From Verrucomicrobiales bacterium (GTDB lineage: Bacteria > Verrucomicrobiota > Verrucomicrobiia > Verrucomicrobiales > DEV007), in assembly GCA_021648365.1 (NCBI GenBank), contig JAKISY010000029.1:1-43450 (forward strand): 43,450 bases of DNA, read 5' to 3'. Under the pieces are notes generated by a model, which did not search any database, was not told where the DNA came from, and saw nothing but the letters and a program-made list of their open reading frames with translations. Position 1 is the first letter of the stretch, and every line of letters begins with the position of its first letter. A program made the position numbers and the translations under genes. This document shows positions 7,253 through 14,681 of this stretch, piece after piece.

Positions 7253-7404
7253 TTCACATTAAACTACCACCTTCATCATTGCTCCCCCCCCTCCTTTCCG
7301 TGCTTTTCCGCGATTTCCGTGGTCAAATCTCATTCTCCCTGCCCCTTTTACGCAATTTCCCTTGAAGCTTGGCAAAAGCGTAGTAAGATCGCGAACGATA
7401 CGAC

Positions 7405-7479
7405 GCGCGAATAGCTCAGCGGTAGAGCATCTCGTTTACACCGAGGCGGTCGGGGGTTCAAATCCCTCTTCGCGTACCA
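7405..7479 (+). tRNA. tRNA-Val (anticodon UAC), CCA encoded
   Basis: Acceptor stem GCGCGAA pairs with TTCGCGT (one G-U). The D arm is GCTC...GAGC. The anticodon stem TCTCG/CGAGG encloses the loop TTTACAC, giving anticodon TAC. The T arm is GGGGG-TTCAAAT-CCCTC. Discriminator A is followed by an encoded CCA at 7477-7479. The cloverleaf is complete at 75 nt including CCA. The last 23 bases of the gene plus 4 flanking bases are repeated perfectly at 7640-7666. Confidence 0.93.
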
Positions 7480-7483
7480 TTTC
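7457..7483 (+). repeat. 27-bp direct repeat at the tRNA-Val 3' end (att-like), left copy
   Basis: Covers the T loop to CCA and TTTC beyond. The perfect copy at 7640-7666 is 183 bases downstream. tRNA 3' ends are the usual crossover site for tyrosine integrases. Confidence 0.6.
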
Positions 7484-7639
7484 ATCCTCACACTTCGAGC
7501 ACACCAAGCACTTCCGCTTCACCCACCCGACCGCAGGTCGTGACTGCCCATTTGACGAGGCTCTGCGAGACAAATCCCCATCACTTAGCGAAGCCTATTT
7601 TGCAGAGCTTGGGAGCATGCGCAGCAGGCGACAAAGCAA

Positions 7640-7666
7640 TTCAAATCCCTCTTCGCGTACCATTTC
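7640..7666 (+). repeat. 27-bp direct repeat of the tRNA-Val 3' end, right copy
   Basis: TTCAAATCCCTCTTCGCGTA then CCATTTC, identical to 7457-7483. It lacks the rest of a tRNA, so it is a partial duplication or an empty attachment-site scar. Confidence 0.6.
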
Positions 7667-7689
7667 TCCCTCTCATCTTCTCTTCCCGT

Positions 7690-7710
7690 GGCATGGATTG
7701 GCAATCCGTT
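7690..7710. repeat. Short GGATTG-G-CAATCC element
   Basis: GTGGCATGGATTGGCAATCC: the same left flank and arms as the long elements at 16397 and 17093, but with 1 base instead of a 33-base insert between the arms. Confidence 0.6.
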
Positions 7711-7736
7711 TTATCCCCTAAAACCACATCGCCCCC

Positions 7737-7753
7737 ACGCAATACCATTGCGT
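7737..7753. repeat. Mini-hairpin ACGCAAT-ACC-ATTGCGT
   Basis: Perfect 7-bp arms followed by CCCACATC. Confidence 0.75.
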
Positions 7754-7823
7754 CCCACATCCCACCATCTTATTCTTCATGCCCTTCATGGTAAGCTCCT
7801 CTCTCCCAAACCACATTGCTCCC

Positions 7824-7840
7824 ACGCAATACCATTACGT
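7824..7840. repeat. Mini-hairpin ACGCAAT-ACC-ATTACGT
   Basis: One G-T mismatch; followed by CCCACATT. Confidence 0.65.
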
Positions 7841-7931
7841 CCCACATTCAGCCCATCTTCTCTTCCTCTGCGACTCTGCGTCTCTGCGTGAGAACCTCTT
7901 CTCTCCTATCCCCTAAAACCACATCTCCTCC

Positions 7932-7948
7932 ACGCAATAACATTGTGT
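7932..7948. repeat. Mini-hairpin ACGCAAT-AAC-ATTGTGT
   Basis: One mismatch; followed by CCCACATT. Confidence 0.6.
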
Positions 7949-7978
7949 CCCACATTCATCACCATGTCACCTCTTCAA

Positions 7979-8036
7979 CGTGGCAGGGATTGCTCGGCGC
8001 GCCATAGCTTTACGCGAAGGCGGGGCAAATCCGTTC
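7979..8036. repeat. Long GGATTG/CAATCC element (variant)
   Basis: CGTGGCAGGGATTG, then the insert CTCGGCGCGCCATAGCTTTA and CGCGAAGGCGGGG, then CAAATCCG. It differs from 16397 and 17093 by a few bases. Confidence 0.6.
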
Positions 8037-8080
8037 TAGCTGGCAAACGCCAGCTCCAACAAAGCGCCCCTAACAACGAC

Positions 8081-8188
8081 TTACTTTTTCCCACTCATCT
8101 TTTCTGACATCGTTTGCATCAGATAATAAAACAACGGCACCGTAGTGAAACTCACTGCTGTCGCCACCAACATCCCCGAAAATACCCA
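8081..8188 (-). pseudogene. C-terminal relic of a second RND efflux permease
   Basis: The last ~34 residues (VFSGMLVATAVSFTTVPLFY, then YLMQTMSEKMSGKK and stop) match exactly the C-terminus of the intact RND permease ending at 9472, while the DNA differs at several synonymous positions. That pattern means the fragment came from a once-functional paralogous pump, not from a recent copy. Upstream similarity stops abruptly at about 8188. The relic and the intact gene end lie in the same orientation on either side of the 8250-9073 lipoprotein pair. Confidence 0.8.
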
Positions 8189-8249
8189 ACCCCTCGAAGA
8201 CTTGGTCAGCTCCGAAGAATTGGGTATTCCGAATGTAATACAATCTAAG

Positions 8250-8615
8250 CTAGCGGCGCGAAGCCCGCCGAGCTGTTCTTCGGCCAACTCCACGAGCGGA
8301 TGCACGATACGCACCTCCATACCCACGACCGTAACCACGACCATAACCACGGCCGTAGCCATACCCGCGACCGCCATAATAACGGTTCCCATAGCCATAA
8401 TAGTTGCCGCTCACTCCCCCTAGAACACCGCCCAGGGTATAATCAACAGCACTGCCCCCCCATGAGGAGATGTCACCAACATCATGCTCAATCGAGCTAG
8501 TATAAGTGCCTCCTTCATTGTAGTTCTCTTCATCATAACTAGAGCTAGCGCAAGATGATAGTAGCGACACGATGGCCGCAACCAATACAACAGGTAAAAT
8601 ATTTTCCATCTTCAT
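8250..8615 (-). CDS. Small lipoprotein with a Gly/Tyr/Arg-rich tail
   Basis: 121 residues. The signal peptide ends in a lipobox, VSLLSSC with C22 as the lipidated cysteine, so outer-membrane anchoring is likely. An acidic segment (SYDEENYNEGGTY) is followed by GGVLGGVSGNYYGYG and then repeated RGYGRGYG units, ending in a basic tail (RRTARRASRR). No enzymatic motif. Low-complexity GYR tails often stick to polyanions or other surfaces, but that is only a guess here. Its ATG shares one base (TAATG) with the stop of the EF-hand gene upstream, so the two are translated from one mRNA. Confidence 0.7.
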   Translation of the reverse strand: MKMENILPVVLVAAIVSLLSSCASSSYDEENYNEGGTYTSSIEHDVGDISSWGGSAVDYTLGGVLGGVSGNYYGYGNRYYGGRGYGYGRGYGRGYGRGYGGAYRASARGVGRRTARRASRR

Positions 8616-9073
8616 TAGTTTGTCAAAGTTTTGAGTTTCTGGGTTTCATTACTGCCCTTGGCTTTTTGCATTGCCTGCTGAAATTTATCGGCTTCTGCCT
8701 TATCTATAATACCGTCTCCATTGCTGTCGATCCTGTTCATCAGCTTGTCGAAAGTCTTGTGTTTTTTGCAGTAAGCCAGGCTTTCCACCAGCGTGAATTG
8801 CTCATTATCGCCGGGAATGGTGTCCATGAATTTTTTCTTAGTGACTTCAGGAAACACCTTTTGCCACTCTTCAAAAGTAATACTACCATTAGCATTTGCA
8901 TCAGCAGCTGTAAACACCGCCGTGACCAAGGCCTCATTGAGTTCGTCCGTTGAAATTTTACCGTCCTTGTTGGTATCGGCCTGTTTCATTGCCGAAGAGC
9001 AGGAACTCGCTAGTAGAGCTGTTGCACCGGCCAGAGCAGTACAACTTGTTATTAGTATCTTCTTCCGTTTCAT
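8615..9073 (-). CDS. EF-hand calcium-binding lipoprotein
   Basis: 152 residues. The signal peptide has the lipobox ALLASSC (C25). Three canonical 12-residue EF-hand loops are visible: DTNKDGKISTDE (33-44), DANANGSITFEE (58-69) and DSNGDGIIDKAE (116-127). Each has acidic residues at positions 1 and 12 and Gly at 6, so Ca2+ binding is plausible. It is the first gene of a two-gene unit whose second gene is the GYR-rich lipoprotein (1-base overlap). The pair lies between the relic and the intact C-terminus of RND permeases. A structural or Ca2+-dependent surface role is inferred, not shown. Confidence 0.82.
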   Translation of the reverse strand: MKRKKILITSCTALAGATALLASSCSSAMKQADTNKDGKISTDELNEALVTAVFTAADANANGSITFEEWQKVFPEVTKKKFMDTIPGDNEQFTLVESLAYCKKHKTFDKLMNRIDSNGDGIIDKAEADKFQQAMQKAKGSNETQKLKTLTN

Positions 9074-9471
9074 AGGTTTTTGTTATTTTGTGATTACTCG
9101 AAAATTTTTGTGTTCGCTTTATACCCAGACTTTTCTTCAGCTTGAGGTAAAAAATATATCTGTAAAATTATCAAGCAATCCGGCGAATGCAAGATCAAAA
9201 GCAGGTTTGGAAGGTCACGAAAGTTGCCCATCCGAGGTAGGCTTCAGCCCCAGCGAGGCTCATGTCATCATGCTGGAGTCCTATCATAACTTTTACATTG
9301 TCACCATAAAGGTAATAATTTATACCCATGAAAAAACTGTGACGCCTGTCAGCGCCATTGACCTCTCGTCCTGATGCATAAAAACCTTTGCGGCCCCTGG
9401 CGATCTTTGCGAGAGCTCCCCAAAGAATTCTTCATGCCCCTATGGTGAGTCACACCCTTTTCCCTAGCCCC
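9074..9471. other. Gene-free stretch
   Basis: AT-rich upstream region of the EF-hand gene, then a stretch without recognisable signal. 'cctttgcggcccctggcgatctttgcgag' (about 9387-9415) resembles 26961-26990, and a 'cttcatgcccctatggtgag' phrase follows. No gene is supported. Confidence 0.5.
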
Positions 9472-12400
9472 CTATTTTTTCCCACTCATCTTTTCAGACA
9501 TCGTTTGCATCAGATAATAAAACAGCGGCACCGTGGTGAAACTCACCGCCGTCGCGACCAACATGCCTGAAAACACGGTAGTCCCCAACACCTGACGACT
9601 CGCCGAACCAGCTCCACTCGCGATCAATAGCGGGATCACCCCGAGGATGAAAGAAAAGGCCGTCATCAACACCGCACGGAAACGCAATCGCGTAGCGTTC
9701 ATCGCCGCATCAAAAATACTCTTACCCTGTTCTCGTTCCACCTTGGCAAACTCGACGATCAAAATAGCACTCTTAGTCGCCAGACCAATCAATAGCACAA
9801 TGCCAATCTGCATGTACACATCATTGTTCATCCCACGCAGCATCATGCCCGCCACCGCACCCAGCAAAGCTGTCGGCACGGACAACACCACCGAGATAGG
9901 CAAGGTCCAACTCTCGTATTGAGCTGCCAATACCAAATAAACCAATACCACCGCAAAAACAAAAATCATCGTCGTGCCACCAGCCTGTTTCTCCTGATAC
10001 GAAAGCTCAGACCAGTTATAGCCCATCGTTGCTGGCAACTTTTTGTCCGCCATGTCCTCCATGATCCCTAGCGCTTGCCCAGAACTAAATCCCTCAGCCG
10101 CACCACCGAGAATTTTTACCGACGGATAAAGGTTAAATCGAGTGATCGACTGCGGCCCCAGAATTTCCTTCACCTCCACCACCGATCCCAAGGGAATCAT
10201 GTCGCCCTCAGCTCCCCTCATCTCGAGTCGCTGAATATCCGCAGGAGTAGCTCGATACTTTGCATCAGCTTGCGCATACACTTTGAAAACACGTCCAAAC
10301 AAAGTGAAATCATTCACATAAGCGGAGCCCAAATACATCTGCAAGGTATCGAATACCGCCTGCACTGAGGTTCCAGTTTTCATCACCTGCTCGCGGTCGA
10401 TATCGACGAATAACTGCGGCACATTAGCACGAAAAGGAGTGTTCAATCCCTTCAAGCCAGACTGAGCATTGCCCTCCTCGATGATCTCATTGGCTACGGT
10501 TGATAACATCTCCATGCCCGACCCTCCTCGATCCTGCAGCATGAAAGTAAAACCTCCGGAAAGCCCCACACCCGGCAACGAAGGTGCCGCCATCACATAG
10601 ATCTTTGCCCCTTCGATCTTATCAAGTTCTATCTGCAAATAATCAATGATCGCCCCATAACTCAGTTCTGGCGTTGTGCGTTCGCTCCAATTGGTCATCG
10701 AAAAAACACTGAACGCAGTATTGGTGCTCGCAGCGCCATCGGTCAAAGAAATCCCAGCTACACTGAGGTAATGTTTTTTACCTGGTGCCTTGTCCAAAAC
10801 GCCATTGACCTGCGCCATCAGCTTTTCGGTTCGCTGCATCGACGCTCCATCTGGCAACATCACTGAAATGATGCACTGCCCTTCATCCTCTTGCGGCACA
10901 AACCCCGTTGGCAAACTGCCCATGCCCACCATGGCGGCCCAAGTCAGAGCGATAAACAAAATCACCGCCAAAAAGGCTTTGCGAATAGCAAAGCTGGTGA
11001 TCTTCAGATAGCCATTAGTGGTTTTTTCCAGCATCTTATTAAAGGCCTTAAAAAAACCACGCGGCTCTTTTTTCTGCTTTCGCAACAGCATTCCACACAT
11101 CGCTGGACTCAGAGTCAGGGCATTGATTGAACTGAAAACCGTAGCCACGGAAATCGTCACCGCAAACTGCTTGAACAACATGCCCGTAATGCCCGGCATA
11201 AAGATCGTTGGCACAAAAACCGCCAATAAAACCAGCGTCGTCGCAATCACCGGGCCGGATATTTCCATCATCGCCTTGCCGGTGGCCTCCTTCGGATCTA
11301 AGCCCTCCTCCACATAGCGAGTCGCATTCTCTACTACCACGATGGCGTCATCCACCACGATACCAATCACCAGCACTAACCCAAACAGGGTCAACTGATT
11401 GATCGAAAACCCCAATGCCGCCAACACCGCAAAGGTGCCTATCAGCGCCACCGGAATGGTCAAAGCCGGCACAATCGTAGCTCGCACATTTTGCAGGAAA
11501 ATATACACGGTGAAAATCACCAGCACCAGCGTGATCGCCAAAGTCTCCATCACCTCGTCAATGGAAGCGTGGATGATATCGGTGGAATCATTGATGACCC
11601 TGTATTCCATGCCTTTAGGAAAACCTTCGGCCAATTCGTCCATCTTCGCCTTCACCCCCTCATCCACGTCGATCATGTTAGAACCTGGGATCTGATAGAT
11701 CGCAATCGTCGCCGAAGGCTTGCCATCCATGTAGGATATGAAATTATAAGAATCCGAGCCCAACTCAACGCGACCGATATCTTTGAAACGGAGAGTTCGC
11801 CCGCCCTCACCTGTCTTGACCACAATATTGGCAAACTCTTCCACCTCGACCAATCTGCCGCGAGCACTGATCACATACTCAAAAGCGGTGCCTTCAGGAG
11901 CCGGAGCTCCGCCAACCTTACCAGCCGCCACTTGCACATTCTGTTCACGAATCGCCTGCACCACATCCGCTGGCACCAGCGAGTAAGTCTTCAGCTTGTC
12001 AGGATCCAACCACATCCGCATGCTGTAGTCCCCCACGCCGTAAACGATCACCTCTCCGACACCCTCCACACGCGCCAACTCGTCTTTGATGCGCAGGTTC
12101 ACATAGTTACTGAGATATTGATCATCATAAGTGCCGTCGGGAGAATACACCCCCATGTAAAGAACCACATCGGTGGACTTTTTGCTCACCGTCACTCCCT
12201 GTCGCTTGACCTCCTCCGGCAGCTTGGATTCTGCCACCGATACCCGGTTCTGCACCAGCACATTGGCAATGTCGAGATCCGTTCCCGGCGCAAAAGTCAC
12301 CGTCAAGTTCATGCTGCCATCATTGGCATTCACACTCGACATGTAGATCATGCCTTCGACTCCGTTGACCTCTTGCTCGATCGGAGCCGCCACCGTATCC

Positions 12401-12576
12401 GCCACCGTCTGGGCATTCGCTCCAGGATAAAAAGCACTCACCGTGATGGTCGGGGGAGCAATGTCTGGGTAGCGCGCCACTGGCAAAGAGACAAGAGCGA
12501 CTAGCCCTACTAGCACGGTCACGATCGAAATAACCGCGGCGAAAATCGGGCGCTTGATGAAAAATAAACTGAACAT
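9472..12576 (-). CDS. RND multidrug efflux permease, AcrB/HAE1 family
   Basis: 1034 residues, the usual length. It begins MFSLFFIKRPIFAAVISIVT (TM1), has the large periplasmic loops, and carries the proton-relay residues: D409 and D410 in TM4 (GIVVDDAIVVVEN) and K935 in TM10 (GLATKSAILIVEFAK). The FxGVxTP-like porter sequences and PGSNMIDVDEGVKAKMDEL also fit HAE1. It works in the inner membrane as a trimer, exporting hydrophobic or amphiphilic compounds by proton antiport with the adaptor encoded 31 bases upstream. No outer-membrane TolC-like channel or local repressor gene is present, so the channel must be supplied from elsewhere. Confidence 0.95.
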   Translation of the reverse strand: MFSLFFIKRPIFAAVISIVTVLVGLVALVSLPVARYPDIAPPTITVSAFYPGANAQTVADTVAAPIEQEVNGVEGMIYMSSVNANDGSMNLTVTFAPGTDLDIANVLVQNRVSVAESKLPEEVKRQGVTVSKKSTDVVLYMGVYSPDGTYDDQYLSNYVNLRIKDELARVEGVGEVIVYGVGDYSMRMWLDPDKLKTYSLVPADVVQAIREQNVQVAAGKVGGAPAPEGTAFEYVISARGRLVEVEEFANIVVKTGEGGRTLRFKDIGRVELGSDSYNFISYMDGKPSATIAIYQIPGSNMIDVDEGVKAKMDELAEGFPKGMEYRVINDSTDIIHASIDEVMETLAITLVLVIFTVYIFLQNVRATIVPALTIPVALIGTFAVLAALGFSINQLTLFGLVLVIGIVVDDAIVVVENATRYVEEGLDPKEATGKAMMEISGPVIATTLVLLAVFVPTIFMPGITGMLFKQFAVTISVATVFSSINALTLSPAMCGMLLRKQKKEPRGFFKAFNKMLEKTTNGYLKITSFAIRKAFLAVILFIALTWAAMVGMGSLPTGFVPQEDEGQCIISVMLPDGASMQRTEKLMAQVNGVLDKAPGKKHYLSVAGISLTDGAASTNTAFSVFSMTNWSERTTPELSYGAIIDYLQIELDKIEGAKIYVMAAPSLPGVGLSGGFTFMLQDRGGSGMEMLSTVANEIIEEGNAQSGLKGLNTPFRANVPQLFVDIDREQVMKTGTSVQAVFDTLQMYLGSAYVNDFTLFGRVFKVYAQADAKYRATPADIQRLEMRGAEGDMIPLGSVVEVKEILGPQSITRFNLYPSVKILGGAAEGFSSGQALGIMEDMADKKLPATMGYNWSELSYQEKQAGGTTMIFVFAVVLVYLVLAAQYESWTLPISVVLSVPTALLGAVAGMMLRGMNNDVYMQIGIVLLIGLATKSAILIVEFAKVEREQGKSIFDAAMNATRLRFRAVLMTAFSFILGVIPLLIASGAGSASRQVLGTTVFSGMLVATAVSFTTVPLFYYLMQTMSEKMSGKK

Positions 12577-12607
12577 GAGCTAAGCGGGTAGTCTTGTTAA
12601 AATGAAA

Positions 12608-13906
12608 CTATTGGCCTTTTTTATCAGCAACAGGAGCCTTACTTGGCTCATTGGTTTTGGGTTTTTCAGTAACCTCAGCTGCTTTGGCTGAATCAGCTTT
12701 CGCCTTCTCACCGGTTTTCTTTGCTGCCTTTTCCCCTACCGGTTCGCCCGCTGCCTTCCCAGCTTCTTTTTCGGCTTCCTTGGGACTCACCTTGATGCCC
12801 TCCCTAGCTCGCTGCAGCCCTTGCACAATCACTCGCTCATCAGCCTGCAAACCCTTTTCAATGATCTTCGTCTCACCCACCACACTCGTGGCAGTCACGT
12901 TGCGCCTCTCTACGACATTCTCCTTATTCACTACCAGCACAAAGTCGCCCTGCATGTCTCGCTGAATCGCGTGACGTGGCACCAATATAGCCCCCTTCAC
13001 TTCTTGAGGAATCATCACTCGCACAAACAAGCCTGATACCAAAGTAGCTTCAGCGTTATCAAACTTTCCACGCAATTGAATGGTGCCAGTATTCTTGTCC
13101 ACCGTATTATCAATAAAATCAATGACTCCATCTTCCGAATACTCCTCCCCATTACCCATACGCAAGCGGACACGACCGTGATTTTTCACCTTTTCTTTCT
13201 CTGCATCGCCAGTTTTTTCCCGTTTGCCCAAATACGGCAGGATCACACGTTCGTTCACTTCGAAGTAGGCATAGATGATGCTGTCATTGATAATCGTGGT
13301 CAGCAGGGTTGAATCCCCCGATCCCACCAAGTTGCCAATATCCACCAGGGCTCGCGAAGTTCTGCCAGGTTCTGGCGCGGTGATTTTGGTATAACTGAGA
13401 TCTATTTTAGCATTATCCAAAGCCGCCTGTGCTACCTTGACCGCTGCCTCCGCCGCTTTTTCATTGGCACGTGATTTTTCCACATCCAATTTAGAAATAG
13501 CATTGGTCTTCCCCGCTTTTACTTTCATCGCACGATCAGTGGTCGCTATTTCGAAAGCCGCTTTAGCGCTCGCAAGATCGCCTTCTGCCGATTCCACCGC
13601 CGCAATGAAGGACTCTGGCTCTATATTGAAAAGCAAATCTCCTTTTTCCACCGCCTCTCCCTGTTCGAAGGCTCTTTTTTGCAGAAAGCCCTTCACCCGC
13701 GCCCGAATCTCCACCGTTCGATAAGGACTGGTGCGTCCAGGAAACTCCATATAGGTGGTCACATCCCTTTGTTCCGGCAACTGAACCGTCACTTCAGCTG
13801 GTGGCGGTGACACAAATTCATTCTTCCCACCACCGCAACTACTCAAAAGTAAAGTCGTCAGCAGCACTAAAATATACGATTCTTTCATCCCTTGCAATAT
13901 TCTCAT
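12608..13906 (-). CDS. RND efflux periplasmic adaptor (membrane fusion protein), lipoprotein
   Basis: 432 residues from the ATG at 13904-13906. Alternative starts are the ATG at 13888 (MKESYILVLL) and a GTG at 13936. The signal peptide ends LLLSSC, so it is probably an AcrA-like lipoprotein. The lipoyl half-motifs (ARVKGFLQKRAFEQGEAVEK ... LSYTKITAPEPGRTSRALVD) flank an alpha-helical hairpin (about 100-170). A beta-barrel domain follows (STLLTTIINDSIIYAYFEVN, VRLRMGNGEEY). The C-terminal ~60 residues are an unusual Lys/Ala/Glu-rich extension (EAEKEAGKAAGEPVGEKAAK). It links the inner-membrane pump to an outer-membrane channel and is first in the operon. Confidence 0.92.
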   Translation of the reverse strand: MRILQGMKESYILVLLTTLLLSSCGGGKNEFVSPPPAEVTVQLPEQRDVTTYMEFPGRTSPYRTVEIRARVKGFLQKRAFEQGEAVEKGDLLFNIEPESFIAAVESAEGDLASAKAAFEIATTDRAMKVKAGKTNAISKLDVEKSRANEKAAEAAVKVAQAALDNAKIDLSYTKITAPEPGRTSRALVDIGNLVGSGDSTLLTTIINDSIIYAYFEVNERVILPYLGKREKTGDAEKEKVKNHGRVRLRMGNGEEYSEDGVIDFIDNTVDKNTGTIQLRGKFDNAEATLVSGLFVRVMIPQEVKGAILVPRHAIQRDMQGDFVLVVNKENVVERRNVTATSVVGETKIIEKGLQADERVIVQGLQRAREGIKVSPKEAEKEAGKAAGEPVGEKAAKKTGEKAKADSAKAAEVTEKPKTNEPSKAPVADKKGQ

Positions 13907-13990
13907 CACCGAGCAGGCTAGCTGTGCGCTCCACACAAAGCAAGCCTACATTCTCCTATAAAATAGGTGATTAGAAAATCTTCGACTTTT

Positions 13991-13996
13991 TATAAT
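13991..13996 (+). promoter_or_regulatory. Candidate -10 box for nfeD/flotillin
   Basis: TATAAT, 67 bases upstream of the ATG at 14064, in the 157-base divergent intergenic region. The -35 region (TGATTA at 13968) is poor. Confidence 0.3.
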
Positions 13997-14063
13997 GGCA
14001 TTCTAGCTAACTACCCTCTAATCTGTCAGCAAGCTTAAAAAAGCTAAGAATTTAAAAAAACAA

Positions 14064-14642
14064 ATGACAACTATTCTAACAGAGTGGTGGAACGGATTGG
14101 ATTTCACCCTACAGATTTTTTATGCACTCGGGATTTTTTCTGGCGGCGTGCTGCTCCTACAAACAGCTCTCATGCTACTTGGTATCGGCGACGGAGATGT
14201 TGACCTCGAAGGCGACATAGATCTAGATGGCGACGGACACATTCTCTCCGTGCGCACTATCACTGGTTTCCTTTTCGCTTTTGGCTGGGCCGGCGCCCTT
14301 TGTTTAAAATCTGGACTTGGCATCGGACTAACTATTTTAGCCTCCCTCGCAGCCGGCACAGCGATGCTCTTTTTACTGCTTGGACTGATGCGGCTGATCT
14401 ACAGCCTACGCCAAGACGGCACTCTCGACTACCGCAACGCCATCGGCCAAATTGGCACAGTCTATCTACCTATTCCGAGTGGCGGCAATAGAGCTGGGAA
14501 AATCGAAGTCATGGTACAGGGTCGTCTCGCTATCATGGAAGCTTTTTACCAAGGTAAACAAAAACTCGCAACTGGCAGTAAAGTCAAAGTCATCGACACC
14601 ATCGGCGAAAACAGCTTACTCATAGAGCCCCTCTCCCAATAA
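14064..14642 (+). CDS. NfeD-like membrane protein with OB-fold domain
   Basis: 192 residues. Membrane segments are at about 17-40, 66-83 and 86-113. An acidic Asp/Gly loop (GIGDGDVDLEGDIDLDGDGH) lies between the first and second. The C-terminal ~75 residues (IGQIGTVYLPIPSGGNRAGK, then IEVMVQGRLAIMEAF and GSKVKVIDTIGENSLLIEPL) form an NfeD-type OB fold. It is followed 39 bases later by a flotillin gene, the standard NfeD/flotillin (YqiJ-YqiK-like) pairing in which the NfeD protein is the partner of the SPFH scaffold. The ATG follows an A-rich tract (TTTAAAAAAACAA) rather than a Shine-Dalgarno site. Confidence 0.82.
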   Translation: MTTILTEWWNGLDFTLQIFYALGIFSGGVLLLQTALMLLGIGDGDVDLEGDIDLDGDGHILSVRTITGFLFAFGWAGALCLKSGLGIGLTILASLAAGTAMLFLLLGLMRLIYSLRQDGTLDYRNAIGQIGTVYLPIPSGGNRAGKIEVMVQGRLAIMEAFYQGKQKLATGSKVKVIDTIGENSLLIEPLSQ

Positions 14643-14681
14643 CCCCTAAAACCTAACATCTAAAACCTAACGAAATACATT

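Larger units (their letters stand above)
6842..7404. repeat. Gene-free stretch of repeats upstream of tRNA-Val
   Basis: Holds 'tcatgtcctccatgcccttcatggtg' (about 6922-6948) and a second such phrase at 7121-7147. It also has the 45-bp element (6985-7030), mini-hairpins at 7059-7075, 7207-7223 and 7236-7252, and 'ttccgtgcttttccgcgatttccgtgg' (about 7296-7322). No gene is visible. Confidence 0.65.
7480..8080. repeat. Gene-free stretch: tRNA-tail duplication, mini-hairpins and GGATTG/CAATCC elements
   Basis: Contains the att-like copy (7640-7666), short and long GGATTG/CAATCC elements (7690-7710, 7979-8036) and three ACGCAAT hairpins. It also holds 'ctctgcgactctgcgtctctgcgtgag' (about 7867-7893). 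No integrase or other gene lies between the two tRNA tails. Confidence 0.65.

Noticed and set aside
7362..7721. 119-codon plus-strand frame across the tRNA-Val region
   Set aside because: It translates the tRNA gene and its duplicated tail; not a protein gene.
7737..7948. Three ACGCAAT hairpins at roughly 90-110-base spacing, considered as a CRISPR array
   Set aside because: Repeats are only 17-25 bp, spacings unequal, 'spacers' contain other dispersed repeats, and no cas gene is near.
8081..8398. 105-codon minus-strand ORF as a separate gene
   Set aside because: Only its last ~34 codons match a protein (the RND tail); the rest overlaps the GYR-rich lipoprotein gene out of frame.
11491..12504. 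Long open frame (337 codons) on the plus strand opposite the RND permease
   Set aside because: It mirrors the permease codons, is His/Arg-rich with no domain, and the permease on the other strand is complete with all catalytic residues.
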